From Amphiplicatus sp046296195 (GTDB lineage Bacteria; Pseudomonadota; Alphaproteobacteria; Caulobacterales; Parvularculaceae), in NCBI GenBank assembly GCA_046296195.1, contig JBKBLR010000009.1, positions 39,682 through 103,681 on the forward strand: DNA of 64,000 nt, given 5' to 3'. This document shows positions 51,873 to 61,652 of this stretch, piece by piece. Below the pieces are notes generated by a model. The model saw only the letters and a list, made by a program, of their open reading frames with translations, did no database searches and was not told where the DNA came from. Every line of letters begins with the position of its first letter. The first letter of the stretch is position 1. The position numbers and the translations under genes are program-made.

Positions 51873-52739
51873 TCACGCCGTCAACGCCAGCACGCGGTCG
51901 ATGTCGGCCGCCGCGTGGCGTTCCGGCAATTGTTCGTTTGGCGCGCCCCAGGTGCGATTGACGATCCGCCCGCGGATGACGGCGGGCCGGCTTGCGATCT
52001 CCGCCGTCCAGCGCTGCACATGACGGTATTCCTCCGCCGCGAGGAACGTCCCGGCGTCATTGTAGATTTTTCCCTGCGCCAGCACGCCGTACCAGGGCCA
52101 GATCGCCATGTCGGCGATCGTGTAGTCGTCGCCGGCGACGAAGCGATGCTCCTTGAGCTGACGGTCCAGCACGTCGAGCTGGCGCTTCACCTCCATCGCA
52201 TAGCGGTTGATGGGATATTCGAGCTTTTCCGGCGCATAGGCGTAGAAATGGCCGAAGCCGCCGCCGAGAAAAGGCGCCGACCCCATCTGCCAGAACAGCC
52301 AGGAGAGCGTCTCGGCCCGCGCCTTGCCGCTTGCGGGCAGGAAGGCGCCGAACCTCTCGGCGAGATGAAGAAGGATCGCGCCCGACTCGAACACGCGCAC
52401 CGGCGCCGGACCCGAGCGGTCGATCAGCGCCGGGATCTTTGAGTTCGGATTGACGCCGACGAAGCCCGATCCGAACTGTTCGCCGTCGGAAATCCGGATC
52501 GGCCAGGCGTCATACTCCGCGCCGGAAAACCCCTTCGCCAGCAGTTCCTCGAACATGATCGTCACCTTGACGCCGTTTGGCGTCGCCAGCGAATGGAGCT
52601 GGAACGGATGACGGCCCTCGGGCAGCGGCCTCTCATGCGTTGCGCCCGCGACGGGACGGTTGATGTTCGCGAACTGACCGCCGCTCGACCGGTCCCACGT
52701 CCACACCTTCGGCGGCGTCCACGCTTTTTGCTCGCTCAT
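51873..52739 (-). CDS. yghU: Glutathione S-transferase/disulfide-bond reductase YghU-like
   Basis: A 288-aa GST-fold protein. It opens QKAWTPPKVWTWDRSSGGQFANINRPVAGATHERPLPEG, the long N-terminal leader typical of YghU/YfcG-type proteins that bind two glutathiones and reduce small disulfides. The GST_N strand VFESGAILLHLAERFG and the C-terminal helical part (YPINRYAMEVKRQLDVLDRQLKEHRFVAGDDYTIADMAIWPW) follow. Convergent with the glycosidase (4 nt between stops). Confidence 0.92.
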   Translation of the reverse strand: MSEQKAWTPPKVWTWDRSSGGQFANINRPVAGATHERPLPEGRHPFQLHSLATPNGVKVTIMFEELLAKGFSGAEYDAWPIRISDGEQFGSGFVGVNPNSKIPALIDRSGPAPVRVFESGAILLHLAERFGAFLPASGKARAETLSWLFWQMGSAPFLGGGFGHFYAYAPEKLEYPINRYAMEVKRQLDVLDRQLKEHRFVAGDDYTIADMAIWPWYGVLAQGKIYNDAGTFLAAEEYRHVQRWTAEIASRPAVIRGRIVNRTWGAPNEQLPERHAAADIDRVLALTA

Positions 52740-52853
52740 GCCGGGTCCTTCCCGTTGCTTCCGACCGGCCTATTTAGGCGCGCCGCGCGCGGATGCGCTA
52801 CACAACGCGGAGAGGAAAGAAATTCTGACAGGCTGTTCAGCAACCGGGCGCCA

Positions 52854-52882
52854 TTGGCGGGGCGGGGCCTGCGTGCTATCCG
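52854..52882 (+). promoter_or_regulatory. Probable thiC promoter
   Basis: TTGGCG (52854-52859) and TATCCG (52877-52882) are 17 nt apart, placing the start just before the TPP aptamer. Confidence 0.45.
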
Positions 52883-52891
52883 GGCGGTTTC

Positions 52892-52994
52892 CGAGGGGCG
52901 CGGGCGTCACCCGCTGAGACCTTGTTCTGTCCGTAAGGACACCATCACAAGGGCACCCTTTGAACCTGATCGGTTAACACCGGCGTAGGGACGG
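52892..52994 (+). promoter_or_regulatory. TPP riboswitch of thiC with an extra hairpin
   Basis: The P3 stem GCGGG/CCCGC (52900-52904, 52910-52914) is followed by CTGAGA (52914-52919), then CACCCTT, GAACCTGAT (52962-52970), and GGCGTAGGGA. An unusual insert of about 33 nt (52920-52952) between CTGAGA and ACCC folds by CCTTGT/ACAAGG and TGTCC-GTAA-GGACA into a hairpin, a P3a-like extension. It precedes thiC by about 50 nt and should repress it when TPP is plentiful. Confidence 0.93.
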
Positions 52995-53047
52995 AACTGA
53001 CGACCAAGGTTCTCGACCGCGCCGGATCGCCTCATGGAGCGCTGTCG

Positions 53048-54943
53048 ATGAACAAACACGTCCCCCAGGCTGAGTTCAGGACGCCGACGGTGACGACCGG
53101 GCCCCTTCCCGCGAGCCGCAAGGTCTATGTCGCGGGGGACATTCACCCCGACATCCGCGCGCCGGTCAGGGAGATCGACCTTCATCCGTCTGCGAACGAA
53201 CCCCCGCTTCCCGTCTACGACGCGACCGGGCCCTATACCGATCCGGCGGTCGTCATCGACGTTGAAAAGGGCCTCGCGCGACCCCGAACGGCTTGGGTGA
53301 AGGAGCGCGGCGGCGTCGAGGCGTATGACGGGCGCGCCGTAAGGCCGGAGGATAATGGCGGCGCGAGCGGAAAACATCTTGCGCGCGAATTTCCGGTGAA
53401 GAACCGCCCGCTGCGCGCTCTTGCGGGCGCGCCCGTCACCCAGCTTGAATTCGCCCGCGCCGGCGTCATCACGAAAGAGATGGAATACGTCGCCGTCCGC
53501 GAAAATCTCGGCCGCAAGAAGATGCTGGAACACGCGGAAAAGGCGTTGGCTCTCGGTGAGAGCTTTGGCGCGGAGATCCCGCCCTTCATCACGCCGGAGT
53601 TCGTGCGCGAGGAGATCGCGAAGGGCCGCGCCATCATCCCGGCGAACATCAACCATGCTGAACTCGAGCCGATGATCATCGGCCGCAATTTCCTCGTGAA
53701 GATCAACGCCAATATCGGCAATTCCGCCGTCGCCTCCTCGGTCGAGGAGGAGGTCGACAAGATGGTGTGGGCGATAAGGTGGGGCGCCGACACGGTGATG
53801 GACCTGTCGACGGGGCGCAACATCCACAACACGCGCGAATGGATCATCAGGAATTCGCCTGTGCCCATCGGCACGGTGCCGATCTATCAGGCACTGGAGA
53901 AGGTCGGCGGCGTCGCCGAGGACCTCTCGTGGGAGGTCTATCGCGATACGCTGATCGAACAGGCCGAGCAGGGCGTTGACTATTTCACCGTGCACGCGGG
54001 CGTGCGCCTGCCTTACATCCACCTCACCGCGAACCGCGTCACCGGCATCGTCTCCCGCGGGGGCTCCATCATGGCGAAATGGTGCCTCGCCCATCACAAG
54101 GAAAGCTTCCTCTACACGCATTTCGACGAGATCTGCGACATCATGCGCGCCTATGACGTCTCGTTCAGCCTCGGCGACGGCCTTCGCCCCGGCTCGATCG
54201 CCGACGCGAACGATCGCGCGCAATTCGCCGAACTCGAAACCCTCGGCGAGCTGACGAAGATCGCGTGGGCGAAGGGCGTGCAGGTGATGATCGAGGGCCC
54301 GGGCCATGTCCCGATGCACAAGATCAAGATCAACATGGACAAGCAGCTCAAAGAATGCGGCGAAGCGCCGTTTTATACTTTGGGGCCCTTAACGACCGAC
54401 ATCGCGCCCGGCTATGACCACATCACGTCGGGCATCGGCGCGGCGATGATCGGCTGGTTCGGCACGGCGATGCTCTGTTACGTCACGCCGAAGGAGCATC
54501 TGGGCCTGCCTGACCGCGACGACGTGAAAACGGGCGTCATCACCTACAAGCTCGCGGCGCATGCGGCGGACCTCGCCAAGGGCCATCCGGCCGCGCAGCT
54601 CCGCGACGACGCGCTCTCCCGCGCGCGCTTCGAATTCCGCTGGGAGGACCAGTTCAACCTGTCGCTCGACCCCGAAACGGCGAGGCTCTTCCACGACCAG
54701 ACCCTGCCGAAGGAAGCGCACAAGACGGCGCATTTCTGCTCGATGTGCGGGCCGAAATTCTGCTCGATGAAGATCACCGCCGACGTGCGCGAATATGCGG
54801 ACGGCCTGTCGGACAATGAGAAGAAGGACCTCGAGCGCCTGTCGAAGGAAGGCATGGCGGCGATGAGCGAGAAATACCGCGAGATGGGCGCCGAGCTTTA
54901 CCTCGAGGCGGAAGCGGTGCGGAAGGCGAACGGGGCGTTGTGA
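53048..54943 (+). CDS. thiC: Phosphomethylpyrimidine synthase
   Basis: Radical-SAM enzyme that converts aminoimidazole ribotide to HMP-phosphate, the pyrimidine half of thiamine. The 631 aa include the N-terminal ThiC-associated domain (about 20-110), the core TKEMEYVAVRENLG, NIGNSAVASSVEEEVDKMVWAIRWGADTVMDLSTGRNIHNTREWIIRNSPVPIGTVPIYQAL and IMIEGPGHVP-type stretch (MIEGPGHVPMHKI), and the [4Fe-4S] motif CSMCGPKFC (564-572). It is under the TPP riboswitch just upstream. Confidence 0.98.
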   Translation: MNKHVPQAEFRTPTVTTGPLPASRKVYVAGDIHPDIRAPVREIDLHPSANEPPLPVYDATGPYTDPAVVIDVEKGLARPRTAWVKERGGVEAYDGRAVRPEDNGGASGKHLAREFPVKNRPLRALAGAPVTQLEFARAGVITKEMEYVAVRENLGRKKMLEHAEKALALGESFGAEIPPFITPEFVREEIAKGRAIIPANINHAELEPMIIGRNFLVKINANIGNSAVASSVEEEVDKMVWAIRWGADTVMDLSTGRNIHNTREWIIRNSPVPIGTVPIYQALEKVGGVAEDLSWEVYRDTLIEQAEQGVDYFTVHAGVRLPYIHLTANRVTGIVSRGGSIMAKWCLAHHKESFLYTHFDEICDIMRAYDVSFSLGDGLRPGSIADANDRAQFAELETLGELTKIAWAKGVQVMIEGPGHVPMHKIKINMDKQLKECGEAPFYTLGPLTTDIAPGYDHITSGIGAAMIGWFGTAMLCYVTPKEHLGLPDRDDVKTGVITYKLAAHAADLAKGHPAAQLRDDALSRARFEFRWEDQFNLSLDPETARLFHDQTLPKEAHKTAHFCSMCGPKFCSMKITADVREYADGLSDNEKKDLERLSKEGMAAMSEKYREMGAELYLEAEAVRKANGAL

Positions 54944-55827
54944 TAAGACGGGCGCTTTCCGCGTTCGCGCTGCTTGCATCGCTCCCCGCGCACGCTGCCG
55001 AACCTACTCCCTTCACTATCGAGCAAACGCGCCTCCTCTCCGAGGCCGAAGGGCGGCTCGCCGACAACCCGAATGACGCCGACGCGCTCATCTGGAAGGG
55101 CCGGCGCCTCGGCTATCTCGGGCGGCTTGAGGAATCGATCGCAACCTATGAAGCGGGCGAAAAGCTGCACCCCGCGGACGCGCGGTTTGCGCGCCATATC
55201 GGCCACCGCTTGATCAGCCTGCGGCGTTTTGAGGAGGCGGAAGCCGCGCTCGCGCGTGCCGCCAAGCTCGTGGCAGCCGCGCCCGATGCGGTCGAGCCGG
55301 ACGGCCTTCCCAACGCAGCGGGCGTGCCGACCTCGACGCTGAAGGGGAACATCTACTACCACCTCGGCCTTGCGCAGTATCTGAGAGGGGGGTTCGGCGA
55401 AGCGGCGTCGAGCTATCAGGGCGCAGCAGCGCTCGCTGACAACCCGGACGCCGCGGCGGCGGCGCTTTACTGGCTTTATCTCTCGCTGAAGCGCGCGGGC
55501 GCCGATGCGGCGGCGGCCGCTGCGCTGGCGCGCGTCGATGCGTCATGGATGCTCATCGAAAACGGCGTCTATCACGAGCTTGCGCTCTGCTTTCGCGGCG
55601 AGGCGGATTGCGATGCGATCCTCGCCCGCGCGCGTGAGGCCGAGGGCGTCGACTTTGCAACGCCCGCCTACGGCGTCGCCATGCAGCGTCGCCTCAAAGG
55701 CGACCGCAAGGGCGCAAGGGCGCTGCTCAGGGAAATCCTGGAGCGCGATGACGGCACGGCCTTCGGGCGGCTTGCGGCGGAGGCGGACCTCAAGCGCGAG
55801 GAAGCGCCGCGCCTCGATGATTTTTAG
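54940..55827 (+). CDS. TPR-containing exported protein
   Basis: A 295-aa protein starting at a GTG (54940) that overlaps the thiC stop as GTGA. A signal peptide (IRRALSAFALLASLPAHAAEP) is followed by helical TPR-like repeats such as EESIATYEAGEKLHPADARFARHIGHRLISLRRFEEAEAALARAAKLV and YYHLGLAQYLRGGFGEAASSYQGAA. It likely mediates protein contacts in the periplasm. Co-transcription with thiC puts it under TPP control, but a role in thiamine metabolism is not indicated by its sequence. Confidence 0.78.
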   Translation: MIRRALSAFALLASLPAHAAEPTPFTIEQTRLLSEAEGRLADNPNDADALIWKGRRLGYLGRLEESIATYEAGEKLHPADARFARHIGHRLISLRRFEEAEAALARAAKLVAAAPDAVEPDGLPNAAGVPTSTLKGNIYYHLGLAQYLRGGFGEAASSYQGAAALADNPDAAAAALYWLYLSLKRAGADAAAAAALARVDASWMLIENGVYHELALCFRGEADCDAILARAREAEGVDFATPAYGVAMQRRLKGDRKGARALLREILERDDGTAFGRLAAEADLKREEAPRLDDF

Positions 55828-55960
55828 AGCGGCGCAGGCGAAGCCGTGACCGGCCTGCGGGCAAGGGGCGCGCATGGGCGACCGCCGCGACGCTTCAGCG
55901 CCGAACGCCTTCCCCGGCCCGGCTTCGTCGCGCCGCCCTTTCCCGCTCGCGGGAGATGGG

Positions 55961-58699
55961 TCAAAGATCGCTCAGCGATTTGACTTCGATCGGCCCAAGC
56001 CCGAGCGCGGCGACGCCTGCTTCGATCTTCGCCCGGTCGCCGACGATCACCCAGATGAGGCTGTCGGGGTGCACGGTCTCGGCCGCGGCGGCGCCGATGT
56101 CGGCGAGGCGGAGGGCCTCATACTGCTCCTTCAGCGTTTCGGGGTAGTTCCACGCCCGCCCGAAGCGGTTCGAGCTCGTCAGGCTGCCCATGACGTCGCC
56201 GGAGGTTTCGAACGAGCCCGGCAGCGAGCGTGTGTTGTTTTCAATCGCGCGCTTCAGTTCGGCGGGCGTCGCCGGCCGCGTCGTCTTGAATGTGCGGAGT
56301 TCCTTCAACAGCTCGGCGATCGACTCCTTCGTCTTGTCCGTCTGCACGGGCGCATAGACGAGATAGGGGCGCTGTCCGCGCGCTTCCTGCAGGAAGGTGT
56401 AGGCGCCGTAGGCCCAGTGCTTGTCCTCGCGCAGGTTCATGTTGACGCGCGCGGTGAACTGGCCGCCGAGGATGTCGTTCATCGCATTGATGGCGATCGC
56501 ATTCGGCGCGCCCGAGGGCGGCGCGACATGGCCGGCGAGAATGAGCGACTGCGGCGAACCGGGCTTGTCGACGAGGATGACGCGCCCCTTCGCCGGACGT
56601 TCGACCTCGGCGATGTTCTTCTGCGGAACCGGCGCGGCGGGCGCGCGCCAGTCGCCGAAGGCGCGCTCGAGGAGCGGCTTCATCTCCGCCATGGTCGCGT
56701 CGCCGACGACGAAGATCGTTGCGTTGTCGGGCCGCATCCAGGTCTCGTGGAACTTGACGAGATCGTCGCGCGTCAGCGCCTTGATCGTTTCGGTCTCGCC
56801 CGAGCCGGTGAAAGGCACGCCATAAGCGTGGCCCTTGCCGTAGAGAACCGGCGGCAGGAGGCGCAGCGCAAGCTGCACCGGCTGGGCTTTCTCCTGCTCG
56901 ATCTGGGCGAGCCAGCGCCCGCGCAGCTTCTCGATCTCGCCCTTGTCGAAGACGGGATTGCGCACGACGTCCGCCATGATGTCGAGCGACGGGGCGAGAT
57001 TGTCCTTGAGCGCCGACAGCGTGACGCCGGTCATGTCGAGATTGGAGCCGACACTGAGCTGCGCGCCGAGGCCTTCAAGCTCCGACGCGATGGCGAGCGC
57101 GGTGCGCCGCTTCGTCCCTTCATCAAGCATCGCGCCGGCGAAGGACGCCGTGCCGAGCTTTGCGCCCGCGGCGTCGGAAGCGTAGCCCGCGTCGAACTGC
57201 ATCGACACGTTGACGACCGGCACCGTCGGCCGGTTCGCCAGCACGACCTTGACGCCGTTCTTCAGCCGCGCCTCCTCGACCGCGGGGAAAGTGAGGTCCG
57301 GCGAGGAGGGGACGGCCGGCAGGCCCGCCTTGCGGTTGACGTTCGAGGCGACCGTTGAATAGTCCGGGAACGGAAGAACGGTGAGCTGGTAATAGCCCGC
57401 GTTCATCACCTCGCGCGCGCTCGCGAGCACCTCGGCCGGCGTCGCCGCCCGCAGCCAGTCGAGCTGCTTGAGGATGAAGCCCGGATCGCCCGCATAGAGC
57501 GCGCCCTCGGCGAGCGTCACCGCCTTGCCGCCGAAGCCGCCGACCTTTTCAAGGCCGCGCAGCACCGACGCCTCGATCGCGGTCTTGGAGCGCTTGAGCT
57601 CCGCCGGGGTCGGCCCCTTGGCGAGGAAGTCGGCGATCACCTTTTCCATCTCGGCTTCGGCGCGGGCGGGATCGGTCTCCTTCTTCGGGTCGAGCGTGAC
57701 CGACCAGAAGCTCATCAGCTCCTGCTCCTGCAGGCTCGCCGTCGCTGAGGTGGCGAGTTCGAGATCGTAGACGAGGCGCTGGTAGAGCCGCGAGGTCTTG
57801 CCGCCGCCCAGAATGTCGGCGGCGAGCGTCAGAAGCACCGCATCCTTCGTCGTGCGCCCCGGCGCGACCCAGTTGCGGTCGATTTTGACCTGCGGCACGC
57901 GGTCATACATGATTTCCTTTTTCGACGTCGCGAGCTTCGGCGCGTTCGACTGCGCGCGCGTCAATGGCGGGCCGGCGTCGATGTCGCCGAAATATTTCTC
58001 CACCTTTTCGCGCGCCGTCTTGGCGTCGATGTCGCCGGCGAGGACGAGCACGGCGTTCGCCGCGCCGTAATACTGCTTGAACCAGTCTTTCACCGTCGGC
58101 AGGTCGGCGGCGTTGAGATCCTCCATCGAGCCGATCGTCGAATGGCGATAGGGATGGCCGGCGGGCAGAAGGCCTTCGAGCGTTGAATATTCCATGCGGC
58201 CATAGGGCTGGTTGTCGCCCTGGCGCTTCTCGTTCTGGACGACGCCGCGCTGCTCATCGAGCTTGGCCTGCGTCACCGCGCCGAGAAGGTGGCCCATGCG
58301 GTCGGATTCCATCCACAGCACGCGGTCGAGGGCCGGCGTCGGCACGGTCTGGAAATAATTGGTGCGGTCGAACCAGGTGGTGCCGTTGAGGTCGGTCGCG
58401 CCGACCTCGTCCATCGGCTCGAACCATTCGCCGTCATAATTCTCCGAGCCGTTGAACATCAGATGCTCGAAAAGGTGCGCAAAGCCCGTACGACCCGCCG
58501 GCTCGTCCTTCGAGCCGACATGATACCAGATCGACACCGCGACGACGGGCGCCTTCCTGTCCTCATGCACGACGACCCTGAGACCGTTCGCCAGCGTGAA
58601 CTGCTCATAGGGCAGCTTGATCTCGGCGGCCGAAGCGGCGGCGGAAAGCGAAACGAGCGAAAGCGCCGCGGCGGCGGCAGCGAAGGTCGGTCTCTTCAT
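55961..58699 (-). CDS. M16-family zinc metalloprotease
   Basis: A 912-aa periplasmic peptidase (signal MKRPTFAAAAAALSLVSLSAAASAAE). The inverted zinc motif HLFEH (75-79) and the downstream Glu region VVQNEKRQGDNQPYG mark an active M16 N-terminal half. A second inactive M16 half begins after about residue 480 (ARLKNGVKVVLANRPTVPVVNVSMQFDAGYA). It resembles pitrilysin/PqqL-like two-domain enzymes that degrade peptides in the periplasm. Confidence 0.93.
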   Translation of the reverse strand: MKRPTFAAAAAALSLVSLSAAASAAEIKLPYEQFTLANGLRVVVHEDRKAPVVAVSIWYHVGSKDEPAGRTGFAHLFEHLMFNGSENYDGEWFEPMDEVGATDLNGTTWFDRTNYFQTVPTPALDRVLWMESDRMGHLLGAVTQAKLDEQRGVVQNEKRQGDNQPYGRMEYSTLEGLLPAGHPYRHSTIGSMEDLNAADLPTVKDWFKQYYGAANAVLVLAGDIDAKTAREKVEKYFGDIDAGPPLTRAQSNAPKLATSKKEIMYDRVPQVKIDRNWVAPGRTTKDAVLLTLAADILGGGKTSRLYQRLVYDLELATSATASLQEQELMSFWSVTLDPKKETDPARAEAEMEKVIADFLAKGPTPAELKRSKTAIEASVLRGLEKVGGFGGKAVTLAEGALYAGDPGFILKQLDWLRAATPAEVLASAREVMNAGYYQLTVLPFPDYSTVASNVNRKAGLPAVPSSPDLTFPAVEEARLKNGVKVVLANRPTVPVVNVSMQFDAGYASDAAGAKLGTASFAGAMLDEGTKRRTALAIASELEGLGAQLSVGSNLDMTGVTLSALKDNLAPSLDIMADVVRNPVFDKGEIEKLRGRWLAQIEQEKAQPVQLALRLLPPVLYGKGHAYGVPFTGSGETETIKALTRDDLVKFHETWMRPDNATIFVVGDATMAEMKPLLERAFGDWRAPAAPVPQKNIAEVERPAKGRVILVDKPGSPQSLILAGHVAPPSGAPNAIAINAMNDILGGQFTARVNMNLREDKHWAYGAYTFLQEARGQRPYLVYAPVQTDKTKESIAELLKELRTFKTTRPATPAELKRAIENNTRSLPGSFETSGDVMGSLTSSNRFGRAWNYPETLKEQYEALRLADIGAAAAETVHPDSLIWVIVGDRAKIEAGVAALGLGPIEVKSLSDL

Positions 58700-58818
58700 G
58701 AAATCCCCGGAAGCTGGATTGGGAAAGCTTTTGGCGGAAGAACGTTAAGGGTCGATGCGCGCGGGTCAAGCGCTGGAAAACGGCCCGTCGCAGCGCAGGG
58801 GCGACTGGGCGAAAATAC

Positions 58819-59379
58819 CTATTTCGGCGCCCGCTTCGCCAGGATCCGCTGCAGGGTGCGCCGGTGCATGCCGAGCCGGCGGGCGGTTTCCGAGACATTG
58901 TGGCCGCAGAGTTCATAGACGCGCTGGATATGCTCCCAGCGCACGCGGTCGGCGCTCATCGGATTTTCCGGCGGCTCGGGCCTGGTGCCCTCGCGCGCGA
59001 GGAGGGCCTTCTCAACGTCGTCGGCGTCGGCGGGCTTGGACAGATAATCGATCGCGCCCGCCTTCACCGCGGCGACGGCGGTCGCGATATTGCCATAGCC
59101 CGTCAGCATCACGACGCGGCAGTCCTCGCGGATGTCGTGGATGGCGTTGACGACCTCGATGCCGTCGCCGTCTTCGAGCCGCAGGTCGACGACCGCGAAG
59201 GCGGGCGGCGCGCTCTTCGCGAGGCGGATCGCCTCCTTGACGCCCGACGCCATCGCCGTCTCGAAGCCGCGCTTTTCCATCGCGCGGGCAAGGCGCGTAC
59301 GGAACGCCTCGTCATCGTCGACGATGAGGAGGCTTGCGTCTTCAGGGAGGTCGGCGGCGATCGAAATGTCGTCGGTCAT
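58819..59379 (-). CDS. regA: Redox response regulator RegA/ActR/PrrA
   Basis: Two-component transcription regulator that in relatives turns on respiratory, carbon, nitrogen or photosynthetic genes when oxygen is low. The 186 aa have a receiver domain with VDDDEAFRTRL, phosphoacceptor Asp65 in FAVVDLRLEDGDG, and LSKPADADDV. The C-terminal Fis-type HTH GHNVSETARRLGMHRRTLQRILAKRAP is almost invariant in this family. Start MTDDISIAADLPED at 59379; the longer frame is intergenic or regB shadow. Follows regB by 71 nt. Confidence 0.95.
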   Translation of the reverse strand: MTDDISIAADLPEDASLLIVDDDEAFRTRLARAMEKRGFETAMASGVKEAIRLAKSAPPAFAVVDLRLEDGDGIEVVNAIHDIREDCRVVMLTGYGNIATAVAAVKAGAIDYLSKPADADDVEKALLAREGTRPEPPENPMSADRVRWEHIQRVYELCGHNVSETARRLGMHRRTLQRILAKRAPK

Positions 59380-59450
59380 GGCGTTCTTGAAAAGAGCTCG
59401 TTCTGTCTTACGCCGTATCTGCGCCAATGGCTCAGCGGCGGCAACCGGTT

Positions 59451-60776
59451 TCAGCGCGCCTCGACGGCGACGCGCGGCCAGCGCACGGCGACCCAGGCCC
59501 CGGCCTCCCCGCCCGGATCCCACGGGCGGTTGTCGAAAACGATGTCGGCGCCGGTGCGCTCAAGGAGCGTCTTGGCGATGAAAAAGCCGAGCCCGAGGCC
59601 GCCCGACCGCGCCCCGCGCTCGCGGGCGCGGCGGCCAAGATAGGGCTCGCCGAGACGGCTTAGGATGTCCGGCGCAAAGCCGCGCCCGTCGTCATGGACC
59701 TCGATCTCGACGCTGTCGCCCGACCAGTCGGCGGAGACGAGCACCTTCGAGCGCCCATAGGCGACGGCGTTCTCGATGATGTTCCTGAGGCCGTAGATGA
59801 TTTCGGGCCGCCGGCGCAGCACCGGCGGCTCTTCTCCGGCGAGCCCCTGCATCTCGAAGATGACCGCCGGCCCCGTCCGCGCGTCGAGGAAGGGCGCGGC
59901 GGCTTCCTTGAGGAGGAGATCGAGGCCGATGCGGTCCATCATCGCGTCTGCTTCGGCGCCGCCTTTGGAGAGACGTCCGAGAATTTCGCGGCAGCGCTGC
60001 GCCTGCTCGACGAGGAGGCGCGCGTCCTGCTCCAGCAGGCCTGCGCCTTTGAGTTCATTCGCCATCTCCTTGGCGGTGAGCTGGATGGTGGCGAGCGGCG
60101 TGCCGAGCTCGTGCGCGGCCGCGGCGGCGAGCCCGCCGAGCGCGGCGAGACGTTCCTCGCGCGCGAGCACGAGCTGCGAGGCGGCGAGGGCGCTGCGCAT
60201 CTGCGCGGTCTCTTGCGCGATGCGGTGGGCGTAGGCGGCGAAAAAGGCGACGCCGAAGGACAGCGCGATCCACGATCCGGCGTTGATGAGCGGCGGAAAG
60301 ACGAGACTTTCCCCGGCGCGCCAGGGCAGCGGCAGATGCGCGACGCCAAGAACGCCGACGCCGGCGATCGCCAGCGCCGCGATCAGGATCGTCTGACGCG
60401 CCGGCAAAACGCTCGCCGCGATCGTCACCGGCGCAAGGATCAGCACGGCGAACGGATTCTGGAGACCGCCGGTGAGGAACAGGAGCACGCAAAGCTGGAC
60501 GATGTCGAAGGCGATATAGGTGGTCGCCTCGCCGTCGCTGAGGAAGCGCTGCGGAGAAAAGCGCAGCGCGACGAAGATGTTGAGCCAGGCGCTCGCCGCG
60601 ATCGCCCCGAGGCAAAGACCGAGCGCGACTGGAAAGCCGAGCGCGAAGTGGACGACGAGGATCGCCGCCGTCTGGCCGGCGACGGCGAGCCAGCGCAGCG
60701 TCGTCAGCGTGCGGATGCGCACGGGGCCCCTTAGGACCTCGGCGGCGATCTCCTTGCCGGTTGCGGGCGCGGCCAT
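59451..60776 (-). CDS. regB: Redox-sensing histidine kinase RegB/ActS/PrrB
   Basis: Membrane sensor kinase of the RegBA system. The 441 aa have six hydrophobic segments in the first 185 residues with the quinone-interaction motif GGLQNPF (103-109), then the H-box AAAAHELGTPLATI with His222, and Cys262 in AQRCREIL, the position of the redox-active cysteine of RegB. The ATPase domain shows NIIENAVAYG and DDGRGFAPDIL, GGLGLGFFIAK. SenC is divergent 91 nt away, the classic arrangement. Confidence 0.95.
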   Translation of the reverse strand: MAAPATGKEIAAEVLRGPVRIRTLTTLRWLAVAGQTAAILVVHFALGFPVALGLCLGAIAASAWLNIFVALRFSPQRFLSDGEATTYIAFDIVQLCVLLFLTGGLQNPFAVLILAPVTIAASVLPARQTILIAALAIAGVGVLGVAHLPLPWRAGESLVFPPLINAGSWIALSFGVAFFAAYAHRIAQETAQMRSALAASQLVLAREERLAALGGLAAAAAHELGTPLATIQLTAKEMANELKGAGLLEQDARLLVEQAQRCREILGRLSKGGAEADAMMDRIGLDLLLKEAAAPFLDARTGPAVIFEMQGLAGEEPPVLRRRPEIIYGLRNIIENAVAYGRSKVLVSADWSGDSVEIEVHDDGRGFAPDILSRLGEPYLGRRARERGARSGGLGLGFFIAKTLLERTGADIVFDNRPWDPGGEAGAWVAVRWPRVAVEAR

Positions 60777-60867
60777 GGCTCTTTCGCGGGCGACGAGATG
60801 TCTCTGGCCGCGGCCCGGCCGCGGCGCTATCAGCGGTTCTTAAGGGGCCGCCGCCGAAAGGGAAACC

Positions 60868-61452
60868 ATGAACGCTCGTCTCATCCTTGCGCTCGGTGCG
60901 ACTTTGCTCGCCGCCTGCGGCGGCGGCGCGGATGAGGCGCGGCCGAGCCCCGGCGTCATTGCGCTTTCCGACCAGTTCTCGGGCGATTTCACGCTCATCG
61001 ACCAGAACGGCGCGGTGCTGCGCAATGAAGACCTGAAAGGGCGCGTCGGCGTCGTCTATTTCGGTTTCGCGTCCTGCCCCGACGTCTGTCCGCTCGCCCT
61101 CGGCCGGCTCAGCGCCGCGCTCAACGAGCTGACGCCCGCCGAACTTGACAGGGTCGCGCCGCTCTTCATCACCGTCGATCCCGGCCGCGACACGCCGGAA
61201 AAACTGAAAGCGTTCCTCGCTTTCGACGAGCGCATCACCGGGCTCACCGGCGAGCGCGACGCTGTTGAGGCGGCGAAGGCGAATTTCAAGGTCTACGCCG
61301 AACCCGAAGCCTCGCCGGAGTCAGCCCTCGGCTACACCATGCAGCACACCAGCTTCTTTTATCTCGTCGATCGTTCAGGCGCGCCAAAGTTCGCGCTTGA
61401 AGACACCTTGACGCCGGCCGAGATCGCGGCGGCGATCCGCCGTATGCTGTAG
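60868..61452 (+). CDS. senC: SCO1/SenC copper chaperone
   Basis: Periplasm-facing lipoprotein (lipobox AAC17) with a thioredoxin fold that delivers copper to cytochrome c oxidase and, in Rhodobacter, influences RegBA signalling. The 194 aa have the Cu-binding CPDVC (Cys70 and Cys74) in FGFASCPDVCPLALGRL, IFITVDPGRDTPEKL-type stretch (LFITVDPGRDTPEKL) and the copper-ligand His in QHTSFFYLVD. Divergent from regB. Confidence 0.95.
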   Translation: MNARLILALGATLLAACGGGADEARPSPGVIALSDQFSGDFTLIDQNGAVLRNEDLKGRVGVVYFGFASCPDVCPLALGRLSAALNELTPAELDRVAPLFITVDPGRDTPEKLKAFLAFDERITGLTGERDAVEAAKANFKVYAEPEASPESALGYTMQHTSFFYLVDRSGAPKFALEDTLTPAEIAAAIRRML

Positions 61453-61652
61453 TATTTCGTTAACGTTATGATTTCCCTTCGTCATTTTGCGTGTTTGGCG
61501 GCGCCGGCGTAAGCCGGCGGAAATGTTGCAGGCGCGTAATATCGCTTGCGCGGCCGCGACGCCGCGTGCCAGATTGCAGCGACTAAGGCGACGGGCCGGC
61601 GCGGGGAAGCGGTCCAGAGTGTCGCCTGAAGTAGGAGTACCCGCGGGGGCCC

